Source of the DNA: Protula sp. h YS-2021
Lineage: Eukaryota; Annelida; Polychaeta; Sabellida; Serpulidae
Reading direction: 5' to 3'
Length of the DNA stretch: 64,000 nucleotides
Assembly: GCA_949752745.1 (NCBI GenBank)
Contig: OX457027.1
Location: 14,539,556-14,603,555, forward strand
The translations under genes and the position numbers were made by a program. Positions 1-12,139 of this stretch are shown in pieces. Position 1 is the stretch's first letter, and each line of letters starts with the position of its first letter. Below the pieces are notes generated by a model that saw only the letters and a list, made by a program, of their open reading frames with translations, did no database searches and had not been told where the DNA came from.

Positions 1-66
1 GGGTTTGTTTGTTCCGTTTGTTTGTTTGTTTGTTTGTTTGTTTGTTTGTTTTTGTTTGTTTTTATT
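1..66. repeat. (GTTT)n microsatellite
   Basis: The window opens in a tetranucleotide tract of TTTG units with a few interruptions, ending in a T-rich run. It is low-complexity DNA with no coding potential. Confidence 0.9.
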
Positions 67-589
67 TTTTTATGGTAGCTCTGTGCAAAGAGCATTTGAC
101 GTGTTAAGGCTTAAAGCTTCATATTGAAAATTCAGTTTCAGCAAGGTTGTATTTCGAAAAAGCTGGTTCTTTCAAAGGGAAAGCATGTGACAGTTTTATC
201 TACTTTTGAACAACGTTAACAGCATTATAGATGTTGGTCATTCCAGCTCCATATCATGTTATGCACTTTGGCATTGTTTATCACTTTTTGTGGTACATTG
301 AAATAAATTTAAGAGTTGAGATTCACATTTAAATATCCTTGCTTCTAGTATATGGAAGTATTTGTGTAACTGCTGTGTTTTCTCGTCTGCAAATTAGGGA
401 ATTGCATGCACTCTTGAAGTCCTCTTATTCCTCTTTATTCTTAAAATATGTGTTCGTTTTCACATGTTTCGTAATCACAAGGAAGGAAATGGCATTAACC
501 AGGCTGTGTGTGTCTGTATATGCGCAGGCAGGTGGCGCTGCTCCCCCACATACGGGCAATGTCGTGGAGAACTTCATTTGTCTTAATGT
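67..589. other. Intergenic, no gene recognised
   Basis: Unique-looking AT-rich DNA leading into the first minisatellite. The open frame from 339 to 629 has no recognisable domain and runs into the repeat, so I do not call it a gene. Confidence 0.5.
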
Positions 590-2268
590 AGGCAGGCAGG
601 CAACCTGCATCCAGGCGCGCCACAAGTAGTCACTCATGGTAACCTGCATCCAGGCGCCCCACAAGTAGTCACTCACGGTAACCTGCATCCAGGCGCCCTA
701 TAAGTAGTCACTCATGGGAACCTGCATCCAGGCACCCCACAAGTAGTCACTCATGGTAACCTGCATCCAGGCGCCCCACAAGTAGTCACTCATGGTAACC
801 TGCATCCAGGCGCCCCACAAGTAGTCACTCATGGCAACCTGCATCCAGGCGCCCCACAAGTTGTCACTCATGGTAACCTGCATCCAGGCGCCCCACAAGT
901 AGTCACTCATGGTTACCTGCATCCAGGCGCTCCACACCCAGCCTCTCATGGTAACCTACATCCGGGTGCCCCACAACCAGCCTCTCATGGTAACCTACAT
1001 CCGGGCGCCCCACAAGTAGTCACTCACGGTAACCTACATCTGGATGCCCAACAACCAGCCTCTCATGGCAACTTGCATCCAGGCGCCCCACAAGTAGTCA
1101 CTCATGGTAACGTGCATCCAGGCGCCCCACAAATAGTCACTCATGGTAACCTGCATCCAGGCGCCCCACAAATAGTCACTCATGGTAACCTGCATCCAGG
1201 CGCCCCACAAGTAGTCACTCATGGTAACCTGCATCCAGGCGCCCCACAAGTAGTCACTCATGGTAACCTGCATCCAGGCGCCCCACAAGTAGTCACTCAT
1301 GGTAACCTGTATCCAGGCGCCCCACAAGTTGTCACTCATGGTAACCTGCATCCAGGCGCCCCACAAGTAGTCACTCATGGTAACATACATCTGGGTGCCC
1401 GGCAACCAGCCACACGTGGTAACCTACATCCGGGTGCCCCACAACCATACGCTCATGGTAACTACATCCGGGCGCCCCACAGCCAGCCAACCATGGTAAC
1501 CTACATCCGGGTACCGCACAACCAGCCACTCATGGCAACCTAACTCCGGGTGCCCCACAACAAGCCACTTATGGTAACCTGCATGTAAGCGCCCCACAAG
1601 TAGTCACTCATGGTAACCTGCATCCAGGCACCCCACAAGTAGTCACTCATGGTAACCTGCATCCAGGCGCCCCACAAGTAGTCACTCATGGTAACTTGCA
1701 TCCCGGCGCCCCACAAATAGTCACTCATGGTAACCTGCATCCAGGCCCCACAAGTAGTCACTCATGGTAACCTGCATCCAGGCGCCCCACAAGTAGTCAC
1801 TCATGGTAACCTGCATGCAGGCGCCCCACAAGTAGTCACTCATGGTAACATACATCTGGGTGCCCAGCAACCAGCCACTCGTGGTAACCTACATCCGGGT
1901 GCCCCACAACGATCCGCTCATGGTAACTACATCCGGGCGCCCCACAGCCAGCCAACCATGGTAACCTACATCCGGGTGCCCCACAACCAGCCACTCATGG
2001 TAGCCTGCATCCGGGTGCCCTACAGCCAGCCTCTCACGCTAACCTACATCCAGGCGCCACATAAGTAGCCACTCATGGTAACCTACATCCGGGTGCCCCA
2101 CAACCAGCCACTCATGGTAACCTACATCCGGGTACCCAACAACCAGCCACTCATAGTAACCTACATCCGGGTACCCCACAACCATCCACTCATGGTAACC
2201 TACATCCTGGTACCCCACAACCAGCCACTCATGGTAACCTACATCCGGGTACCCTACAGCCAGCCTCA
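590..2268. repeat. 39-bp minisatellite, about 43 copies
   Basis: Tandem units of 39 bp, core CATCCAGGCGCCCCACAAG followed by TAGTCACTCATGGTAACCTG. Variants replace the second half with a CCAGCCTCTCAT or CCAGCCACTCAT type, and the last third is dominated by a CATCCGGGTGCCCCACAAC variant. Because 39 is a multiple of three, long frames stay open on both strands, for example 1073-1543 on + and 1034-1405 on -. A block of variant units at 1381-1510 recurs about 465 bp later at 1846-1980, so blocks of about twelve units were duplicated. There is no start context, signal peptide or exon boundary to suggest a gene. Confidence 0.95.
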
Positions 2269-3271
2269 CCGTATTTATTTATTCGTATTGTCTGATATTA
2301 CTATAAATGTCTACTGTGTATTGCTTATTGTGTCGTGTATTTGGGAAAATTTTTCCATACATCTTTGATGTAGATAAAACAAAGGCTTGATATTAACCCA
2401 AGCTCGACTTGAACTTTCTCGTGATAACAGTGTGTGTGTGTGTGTGCAAGTTGACAGTGTGTATGCAGGCTTGGGCTTGCTGGTACTGACAACGTGTGTA
2501 TACAGGCTTGGGCCTACTCGTATTGACGACGTGTGTATCGGCTTGAGCTCACTCGTATTGACAGCATATTACAGGCTTGACCTTACTCACGTTGACAGCG
2601 TGCGTACAGGATTTTGAGAGGGACTTGTACTTTTGGCTATTAATGTGTGGGAAGTGTTAATGTCAGCGTTTTGTGTTAAATGACGTAGAGAGTGTACCCA
2701 ATACCCAGTACACACTTTTTCCATAGTCTTTGCGTCATAATATGTTATACATTTTACAATAAACGTTATTGTGTGAATGAAGGGTATCTTGGTCTTGATC
2801 TGGAGCTGAACGGTAGGTGCCTGTTGCACAGTGGATACTGCTGTAGGATAATGGTGACACTCATTAAATCTCAGTCATGCTATCCCTTTTGTAATGAGCT
2901 CCAAGTGACGCAGCGAAAAGCCTTAATTTGTATACAGAAATTCATGATCTTGAGTTGGGTTGCAGGTTGCTGCCACTCGAAGGTATAAAAATAAGCAAAA
3001 AAATAACACTAAGAAAAAATGGAAAGCCTTTAGGCTGAATAACAGTGCTGCATTAGAACCCAATTTGTGCATTTGTGTGGAAAGAACATGTTACCGCTTC
3101 ACGTGGATGCGTAATCATTGGCTTGGAAGACAAGTTTCCTAACAATGTGCGCGAACTACGAAGCCACAAATCCGCAGCTAGCTTTTTAATTAATTATTTT
3201 TTTACATATTGTTTACGCTAAAATTTAAAGCTGAAGTCCAAGTCTTAAAGTTCGAAAATGATTTCAAAGCT
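2269..3271. other. Intergenic with short degenerate repeat
   Basis: Between the two 39-bp arrays. The part at about 2445-2612 is a degenerate tandem repeat of about 43 bp with recurring CAGGCTTG, ACTCGTATTGAC and GTGTGTA pieces. The rest has no recognisable gene. Confidence 0.6.
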
Positions 3272-4142
3272 GTTAAGGTGGTGAGGCCAAATATCGCTGT
3301 ATCTCTCGCTGTTAAGGTGGCGAGGCCAAATATCGCTGTATCTCTCGCTGTTAAGGTGGTGAGGCCAAATATCGCTGTATCTCTCGCTTTTAAGGTGGCG
3401 AGGCCAAATATCGTTGTATCTCTCTCTGTTGACGTGGCGAAGAAAAATATCGCTGTATCTCTCGCTGTTAAACTGGCGAGGCCAAATATCGCTGTACCTC
3501 TCGCTGTTAAGGTGGCGAGGCCAAATATCATTGTATCTCTCGCTGTTAATGTGGTGAGGCCAAATCTCTTGCTGTTGATCTGGCGAGGCCATATATCGCT
3601 GTATCTCTCGCTGTTAATTTCGCGAGGCCAAATATCGCTGTATCTCTCGCTGTTGACGTGGCGAGGCCAAATATCGCTGTATCTCTCGCTGTTGACGTGA
3701 CGAGGAAAAATGTCGCTGTATCTCTCGCTGTTAAGGTGGCGAGGCCAAATATCGCTGTATCTCTCGCTGTTAAGGTGGCGAGGCCAAATATCGCTGTATC
3801 TCTCGCTGTTAAGGTGGCGAGGCCAAATATCGCTGTATCTCTCGCTGTTAAGGTAGCGAGGCCAAATATCATTGTATCTCTCGCTGTTAATGTGGCGGGG
3901 CCAAATATCGCTGTATCTCTCGCCGTTGATGTGGCGGGGCCAAATATAGCTGTATCTCTCTCTGTTGACGTGGCGAGGACAAATATCACGGTATCTCTTG
4001 CTGCTGATCTGGCGAGGCCAAATATCGCTGTGCCTCTCTCTGTTGATGTGGCGAGGCCAAATATCGCGGTATCTCTTGCTGTTGATCTCGTGAGGCCAAA
4101 TATCGCTGTATCTCTCGCTGTTAAGGTGGCGAGGCCAAATCA
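3272..4142. repeat. Second 39-bp minisatellite, about 22 copies
   Basis: Tandem units with core GTTAAGGTGGCGAGGCCAAA followed by TATCGCTGTATCTCTCGCT, 39 bp in total, with GTTGACGTGGCG and GTTGATCTGGCG variants and a partial unit near 3570. The sequence is unrelated to the 590-2268 array although the period is identical. It is also open on both strands (3658-4155 on +, 3546-3989 on -) as repeated 13-residue peptides. I treat it as non-coding satellite. Confidence 0.95.
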
Positions 4143-5186
4143 GTTAATGGTTTAGAGGGCGGGGTTCAACTACAAGGTCGAAGTGAACATCCTCCCCTTC
4201 CCTGCTAAAAAAACGACTGAAAACTGTCCAGGCAGCTGGCACCCAGACCCTAATTCCCCCATCCCAAAAATGAGATAACCAAAAAAAAAATCACACTGCT
4301 CCCTCTTTATTCGCGTGTTTATAAACACAGTCCTTTCTTCAAATGAATGAAAAAATAAATACTATCTTTGGCTGAGTTTTCGAGTACGAGATTGGGTACG
4401 CATGTAATGTGTTTTTTAGAACAAACACGCTCAAAACGTTTTAAAGGCTCATTTTGGTATTTACCAATAATCCTGTTTTATGTTCCGGAACTTCATGGAG
4501 TATGTCAGGGTTTAATAGCATTTCCCATAATTCTGTGGCAATAAAGGTACTTTGGTGGTTCTTAAAGCCCCCCTATAGTCAAGGCCATAACCCGCATATT
4601 GACGTCGGCTCCACGCCTATCCACGCTGTGTTTTGGGGATTAAGTATTTAGTTGACACGTTTCCATAATAACAGCGTAACTTTGCACCAAAAGCAATGCT
4701 ATTATAAACTTAGTGAGACCTGACAGCAGAGCAGCTTGTGCCGTGGAGGGAAATGGACTGACAGCGCAATGGGATATAAATAGCATATTAAACAGCAACT
4801 AACGCAAAAGATCACTGGTGGCTATTTTATAACATTGCTTTGGCAATCTCTTGTTTATCACATAAACACTTTAAGACATAAATGATCAACGTGAGTAACG
4901 GCATGAAAAATATCTGTGATTTACATTGGATAACTAATTGATAGACGAGAATCTGCCTGTATATGAACTTGCATATTTTTGCTATCATAAGTTTCTTTTT
5001 ACTTGAACTTTCAGGGAAGATCGAGATCAAGTTTTCATATTACAGAATAAAAGACAATTATTAATAGAAAGAAAAAAACAGCAACAAAAAATTCTGTAAT
5101 CAATACAAATTTTCACCAAAAGCGCCATTAAGTGTGTCCAATTGACTTTTATTCATTCAAATTTAGCTTTGGAATAATATCAAGCG
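4143..5186. other. Upstream region of the GPCR gene
   Basis: No gene seen. This must hold the 5' untranslated exon or promoter of the receptor if exon 1 is not preceded by another intron. I see no convincing TATA box; the run just before the ATG is AT-rich and free of repeats. Confidence 0.4.
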
Positions 5187-7448
5187 ATGGATTCGAGCCC
5201 GAATAGTAGTGAACCTAACTTTGAAGAATATGAAATATATCGTGAAACAATCAACACAGTTTTCTACATCATTTACCTCCCTGTGGCTTTTATAGGAAAT
5301 CTCTTCACCGTTATAATTGTGACGTATATAGTACGTCATCAGCGCACGCGCCGATCCATTCCGGATCTGTGTTTGGGATTATTAGCCATAGTGGATCTAT
5401 TTTCAGTGTTGTTTATCCACACAATTTCCGCATTTTCTGAAGGAAAGGGATACATTTTATTATCACCCGAATTGTGTAACTATCAAGCTTTTTGCATTAG
5501 TTTATATTTCAAACTTCAGTTCCTGATCCAGATCCTGATTTGTCTGGATCGGCATTTCGCGTTGGTGCAGCCACTCCGGTACAGACGATTCAGCTCCATA
5601 CGGAGTATGAAAATAGCGCTTTCCGTGATTGTCGTGACGACGTTCGCAACTTCCGGCTTGACGTTAGTCATGTCGCTAATGGGCGGTGATGTAATTGGAC
5701 CTAATGTCAAGGTGCTTGATACATGGACGATTTGCGTGTTCACATGGACTATGTCAAAAACAATGGATTACGTCATATCTGGAGTTCTTATAATTATTTT
5801 CTTGGTTGGCTTTGTGGCTTTTGTGGTGTGTAATATCACGCTAGTTAGACTTTTGTGGCATTACCACAGAAATAAAACGACTATGGTTTGGAGAGAAATA
5901 ACAAAAGCAGTAGAAGAAATGCATAAACCTTTATACAAATCTCCGAATTTAACCCCTAAAACGCCACTCCAGAGAAGCCCAATCATGGGATGCCAAGAAG
6001 ACTGCAAGCCATTGATGAAATCTAAGTCAGATGGTAAATCAGAGCATGAATTATTAGCTAAAAATGATGGTGAGAACAACGAACAGGCAAATATATTGTC
6101 TTTGGAGAATAAATCAATTTCTTCTGGTGTTAAAGCAGAGAATCAGCTTCTCAATCAAGGCTTCCAAAGCCTTACAAAACGTAATAGCAATTCGTTAAGA
6201 CCAGATTTAAGTAGTAATCGATCCGGGATAGGAAACGACAGTGACAACTCCAAAGTGCATGACGTTGAAAATACGTCAGAAGGCTCGAATGCCAGAAATG
6301 AAGTGACTATAAATGTACAGGAAGAAAGCCCCAATGGGGAAGGTAAATCAATAGGGATAGTCCATGCAACGAGTTACCTATGCAAACACGAGAGGTTAAG
6401 CGATGGTGACGAGGGTTGTTTTGATAATATGAGTACTGTTACTGCAGGGCAGCAATCAAAGACCACGACACCACCGGAAACAGGACCTGTTTCCCGCCAA
6501 CGCACTCCAGAATCAAACGTCCTTCACGGACGTCATCCTAGCACTAAAAGTCAAGAGGATGACTCCGAAGTGTTCAGCGCAAATCCTAAGGATGGAGAGA
6601 ATCGGCATTTAAACAACCCAGCAGCTGCATCGACTGACAGCAGTAACACATTGCAGATAACCAGCCCTGGGGTTGCCAGTTCCTCACGCCGACACAACCA
6701 CACGGTCTCTCCTTCAGGTTCTATCACCCAAAGGCCGAGCACTTCTTCAATCTGCTCCTCCTCCAGCCGGGCATCGTCTGGGAAGATAAAGAAAAGTGTT
6801 AGCTTTGCTCGTGACAGCAGAGACACAGAAAATCCGAAATCGCCAAGTTTAAGTACAAGTTTAAGGCTGAAAACGATGCGACATCTGGGAGAAGATGTGG
6901 CTAAACAGGGCACGAATTCACCAGATCATACTCCCCAAAGTAGTGATAGCCATTTAAAAATTCGCGATTCGGAAGACATAAGGCCCAGCGCCCCACGAAC
7001 ACCCGATATAATCATAGACTACGCAAGTACTGAGGACCATTGTGAGCACAATTCGTTTCACAAACCGGATCTTTTAAATGAAACGTCGCCTCGAAAAGTT
7101 ACGGCGAGTCCTAATCATGAAGTAAGGAAGTCATCCGCAGTGGTGAATCGCCAAGCGAGCTTAAGCCCACCTACGGCAATGCCTCGCCGACCAATACAAA
7201 ATGGAACAGCCCTGACTACGTCATCAAACCCCACCCCTCAAAATGTGTTCGATTTTAGCCAGCGCAGTATACACAGTTATAAATCCGGTATCTCCACCGA
7301 TGACCCATTGCGTCACTTTCAACATCAAGTGAAGAAAGTACTCAAAAAGTTACAGAAAACGACACACAAGCAAAAACGAGAAATCTTCCTTGCCAGAATT
7401 GTGCTACTCTGTGCCACAATATTCGTCATTTCGTGGATGCCATATATA
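5187..7448 (+). CDS. Class A (rhodopsin-like) GPCR, exon 1
   Basis: First coding exon, residues 1-754 of a predicted 1088-residue receptor. TM1 at about 22-48 has the GN pair (N38). TM2 has D70. TM3 begins near C97, the partner for C183 in the second extracellular loop, and ends in DRH (121-123) instead of DRY. TM4 is about 141-164 and TM5 about 193-224. Then follows an intracellular loop 3 of about 505 residues, very rich in Ser, Thr, Asn and Pro, before basic KQKR and TM6 (about 732 onward) with SWMP in place of CWxP. An N-glycosylation sequon lies at N6. The ATG at 5187 is the first Met before TM1. The exon ends in phase 0 at a GTAAGT donor. The product would be a plasma-membrane receptor; the ligand is unknown. 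A loose likeness to prostanoid-type receptors is only an impression. Confidence 0.9.
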
Positions 7449-8033
7449 GTAAGTATTAGGTTTCCATGACATTTTTGTTTTGCTCTTTTGTTTGATAATT
7501 ACATTTGCGATGCTAAATCTCACTTAATGCAAACTTAATTTTTGTCTTTTTATAGCCGAAGTTGAAAGGAAAATTTCTGCGAAAGTGAAATAAAGAAGCG
7601 GCAAATTCTATTAACAATTTTTAGAAGCATTGCAGTACGACTTCCAGCAGTGAATGTCACCAAATAACAAAGAAATGTTCACAGTCTGTCTATATTTTGT
7701 TCCTCTCATAATAAGCTCTGTAGTGGTCCTGGGAATTGTCGTTTGTCGTAGGTGTTCTTTACTTGAAGAGCCGAAATTAAATGTAATTTCATAGAACTAA
7801 AATGTCCTAATTATGGGGGCGGGTGGGGGGGGGGGGGGGGTAGGTAAAATGTCTAGCGTTCGTGCAGTAGAGCCAACACACATTTGTTCTGTGAGTAGTG
7901 TGTTCCGCAGGAAATCTCGCACAAGTTCCCAGATCCAATACGAAATACTCTGCACCGTGATGTACCCCCTAATAACAGATGTATTTATACCATCCTTAAA
8001 TACACCCACTTTGGGATAATGCATATCTAATTA
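7449..8033. other. Start of GPCR intron 1
   Basis: Intronic, beginning with GTAAGT. It contains a poly-G tract at about 7823-7840. The overlapping frames at 7797-8024 on both strands are glycine/proline artefacts of that tract. Confidence 0.7.
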
Positions 8034-9001
<968 letters not shown>

Positions 9002-9505
9002 TAGTGGCCTAAGGCCCGTCGCACAGAGAAAAAGCCCCATTGATGAGCACACGTTTATTCGTTAATTCTCTCAACGTCTCAAGTCAGCTCAACTACAACA
9101 GATCAATAAAAAACAATCATTGCCATTTTGATAACTACGAACACGTTTATATCACGCTTTATAAACGATTTATTCTCTGTACGCGTTCGTTAAAACCATT
9201 AAAAACTTTGCAAAACCGTGATGTTAAAACACAGACATTTACCTTTATTTAAAAGCAAAAGAAGTCTTAAAATCTTTAGACGGGCTGGTGATTAAGGATC
9301 GAATAAAATTAACGTACCTTTTGGCCCTTATTTATCCTTAAAACTTAAATATATATTCGACATTTTTAGATCACAATTCACACACATGTCGACACTTCAA
9401 CGTCTATCTGCATACTGAACTGTTTTGGTAAGCGGCGTTATAAACATTCAAAAACATGTAAAACAATGCCACCGCAAATAATCCGCGTTTGCGACGTCTG
9501 TCACA
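9002..9505 (-). repeat. 3' LTR of BEL/Pao element
   Basis: Matches 15784-16313 over its whole length in direct orientation, for example the shared stretches GAGCACACGTTTATTC, GTTTATATCACGCTTTATA and GCGGCGTTATAAACATTCAA. On the - strand it begins TGTGAC. It lacks a short insertion (GGTCGGATAGT) seen in the other LTR. The visible substitutions show the insertion is not recent. Confidence 0.88.
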
Positions 9506-10083
9506 TGGCTCCCCAAAAATTTAAAGGATTGCCTTAAATTTTTTAACTTTAATTAGTTCAGTTTCAAAGACGTTTACCGAAGTATAAGCCTTATAGTTAA
9601 AACATGACCGCATTCAGCAAACAAAGGCTGTGCGTTTAATACGATGTCACTAATAATAATATGTGTCACAATTTAGTCGAAAATACACAAATACACGTAT
9701 CTCACTTGATAACATAAACCCTGTGTACACTGCACAATTAGTCGTATCGGTGCGGAATGACGAATCAGTTCGGGGATAGAAACGGCGTTTTGCGACTGGC
9801 GCTAGGCAATAAATACAGTTCGTTTAACCGAGTCCAAGCAATAATTCATAACACACACTTTCATGGGCTCTTCGGTGGAGGAATCCCTCAGTTTCCCGTC
9901 GTGGATTCGTGGCACAAAACACATTTGTGCACGGGTCTTTCTAACACGGATTGTGGCTTTGTTGTTACTCCATGATGATTTATGTGTTGATCTGCTACGC
10001 GTACTTTAACCGTTCGCACCTATCCATCCGCGGAGGGATGTGTGTCCTCAATTATTGCAATTGGCCATGTACTGCGTGGCAGT
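9506..10083 (-). other. BEL/Pao region between pol end and 3' LTR
   Basis: Contains the candidate polypurine tract next to the LTR and otherwise no recognisable protein. The frame at 9757-9975 on + has no known domain. Confidence 0.5.
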
Positions 10084-10650
10084 TCATCTTCCTTGAGTAA
10101 AATGATGTCGCCTTTTTGTCATGTCGCGTTGTGGGTGCGTCCATTTCTGACGCTGCTGTAGTTCTGACAGGTATTCTGCTTTCCACTTTGTCCAGAAAAT
10201 GTTAACTACATACTGCATCCTCCTCCACCTTCTTGTAGCGTATAGTTCTTCTTTGGCGGTAAAAGTTCCAGGTGGAGGAAACACGACTTTAGATTTCATT
10301 GTAAGAAGTTGGTTCGGTAATAAAATATCGCAGAATGGATCATGTAAGTGATCTAATGTGAGTTTGCGACAGTTCACGATTGCCATAATTTCGAAAAAAC
10401 CGTCCTGAGGCAGTCGTCACATTCATTTGGTTGCCTACTTTGTCCAACATCGGTTGAAGAACGCTTCTTACTGTGCGAATTTGGCGCTCACAAACCCCAC
10501 CCATGTGCGAAGCACTTGGGGGATTCATCATGAAGTCAACATAGTCACAATTTGCGTTCAGTAGAAAGTCTCGTACTTTGCTATGATCCATATTGGTTAT
10601 CTCCTTCTCTAGGGCGTTTTTTGCACCTACGAAATTGGTTCCCCTGTCAT
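10084..10650 (-). pseudogene. BEL/Pao integrase remnant
   Basis: Reading on -, the integrase catalytic core is entered part way (GTNFVGA, then NPPSASHMGG and RQIRTVRSVL, the Glu-containing region of the DDE core) and, after a frame break near 10380, the C-terminal Pao domain with the W-R-x-QY, FWTKWKAEYL and LQQRQKW pattern. The zinc-binding N-terminus and the first catalytic Asp are absent. It is fused in frame to the RT fragment upstream. It would have inserted the cDNA; here it is dead. Confidence 0.8.
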
Positions 10651-11605
10651 TTGGGACGAACTTGTGCAAACGAATTCTACTTTTCGCACAAAGGCCTTGA
10701 CTGTTTGATGCTTTATTGTCCGTCTCCACCGACACTAGGCCATCGTCCACGTAGAAAGTGTCTCTGATAAAATCTGCGGCTGTGCTTCCGAGCTCTTCTT
10801 CATCGATATCCGCTGCCATCTTCAAGCGGAAGTTAGAGCATCCGGGAGATGATTTGGCACCAAACAAATGAACAGTCTTTCGGAATTCTGTTGATGGTTC
10901 ACTTAGGTTATTTTTCCACCACAAAAACCGCAAGACATCTCGATGACTGGGACACACTTTGAACTAATAAAACATTTGTTCTATGTCACACATAAGTGCG
11001 ACCGTCTCTCTTCGAAAGTGGCAAAGACTTCCAAGCAGTCCATTTATTTGATCAGAGCCTTGTAAAAGCATGTCATTGAGGCTCACCCCACCATACTACG
11101 CACCCGCATCGAAAACTACCCGTATCTTCTTCTTTTTATGGTGGTATACACCATGGTGGTGCAAATACCACATTTTCTCCGGTGGGGAGGTTTCATCATA
11201 TTTCTCTGTCAAGCCCTTATTAACTACGTCGTTCATGAATTTGAAATAGTCGGCGTGGTATGTGTTGTCCTTGAGTAATTTCCTTTTCAAGCTTTCGAGT
11301 CGCTTCTCTGCCAAAGCTCGGTTGTTTTGAAGTGCTGGGTCTTTGTCGCGAAATGGCAGAGGCATTTCAAAGAGTCCGTTTGGCGTCTTGTTATGCAGTC
11401 GTTTAAGATGTTCAGAAACCTCTGGTCTCCAAGGTCACTATTGTCAATAAATTCAATGTCAATCAAATTGCTCACTCCGATCGGGTTGATAAGTTCCTTT
11501 ACTTTCGCCTTCTTTATTGAGAATGTCACAGAATGCCGGTCCGTACTGATCGGAGCATGCACTTCCTTAGTGACAATTCTGTGGGTGGTAGCTACGTCAG
11601 TCTAG
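10651..11605 (-). pseudogene. BEL/Pao reverse transcriptase remnant
   Basis: The start of the Pao RT is recognisable at 11096-11365 (MPLPFRDKDP, NNRALAEKRL, WYLHHHGVYH, IRVVFDAGA) and the catalytic FYVDDGLVSV lies at about 10740, followed by LRxLHKF-like wording. Between these blocks the frame changes near 10958-11095. The piece from 11287 to 11562 overlaps the protease-RT spacer. The RNase H domain is missing because of a deletion at about 10650. Confidence 0.82.
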
Positions 11606-11770
11606 TTCCTAGTAGAATGATCGAGGATGCCAACAACCCCCCATCCTAGGTCAGTGCGGTGGCGCTATGCTTCTTCGCCCGGAGCTGGCATAACCTCTCT
11701 GGGCATCAGAGCACGGGGGCAGTCATATCCCAAAAGCAGTCCAATTTAGCAGTTTGATACAGGCATTAAG

Positions 11771-12139
11771 TCACCAGCTATTCTGTGCAGATGTGGAAAT
11801 TTCATCGCCGTCTGTGGGGTTGAAATATGATTCCTGTTTGCTGGTATCATACTTTGTAAAGGCACTATGTACTGGAATCACCATGGAGCTGTTGAACCCT
11901 CTAACGCATAAACCGGTGATTTTGCTGCATGGCAGCACTTGATTTTCCGAAGATAACGTTGATAGTAGAAGCTGTGTCTCAGGGCCGTCAACGTCCAATT
12001 TTTCGCATATGCCTTTGGTCACGAAGGTGGCGTCAGACTGTGTGTCAAGTAACGCATAGACGAGAAGTTCCTTTTCCTTCTCACTTTTGTGTGATAAAAA
12101 GACTGGTATGAGCATCGTCGCCTTATTGCTGCTCGACAC
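11771..12139 (-). pseudogene. BEL/Pao aspartic protease domain
   Basis: Peptide with MLIPVFLSH, then VYALLDTQSDATFVT, the retropepsin active-site region of the DUF1758 type, where the usual D-S/T-G-S/A appears as D-T-Q-S, as is normal for Pao elements. Hydrophobic LLLSTLSS and KITGLCVRG follow. It ends in a stop at 11771 before the RT, so the polyprotein is broken. Confidence 0.75.

Noticed and set aside
590..2268. Long repetitive reading frames on both strands read as a repetitive secreted protein
   Set aside because: They follow from the 39-bp period; no signal peptide, start context or exon structure, and both strands are equally open.
3546..4155. Coding repeat gene on either strand in the second 39-bp array
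   Set aside because: Same period artefact; units vary by synonymous and non-synonymous changes without apparent bias, and indels shift the frame near 3570.
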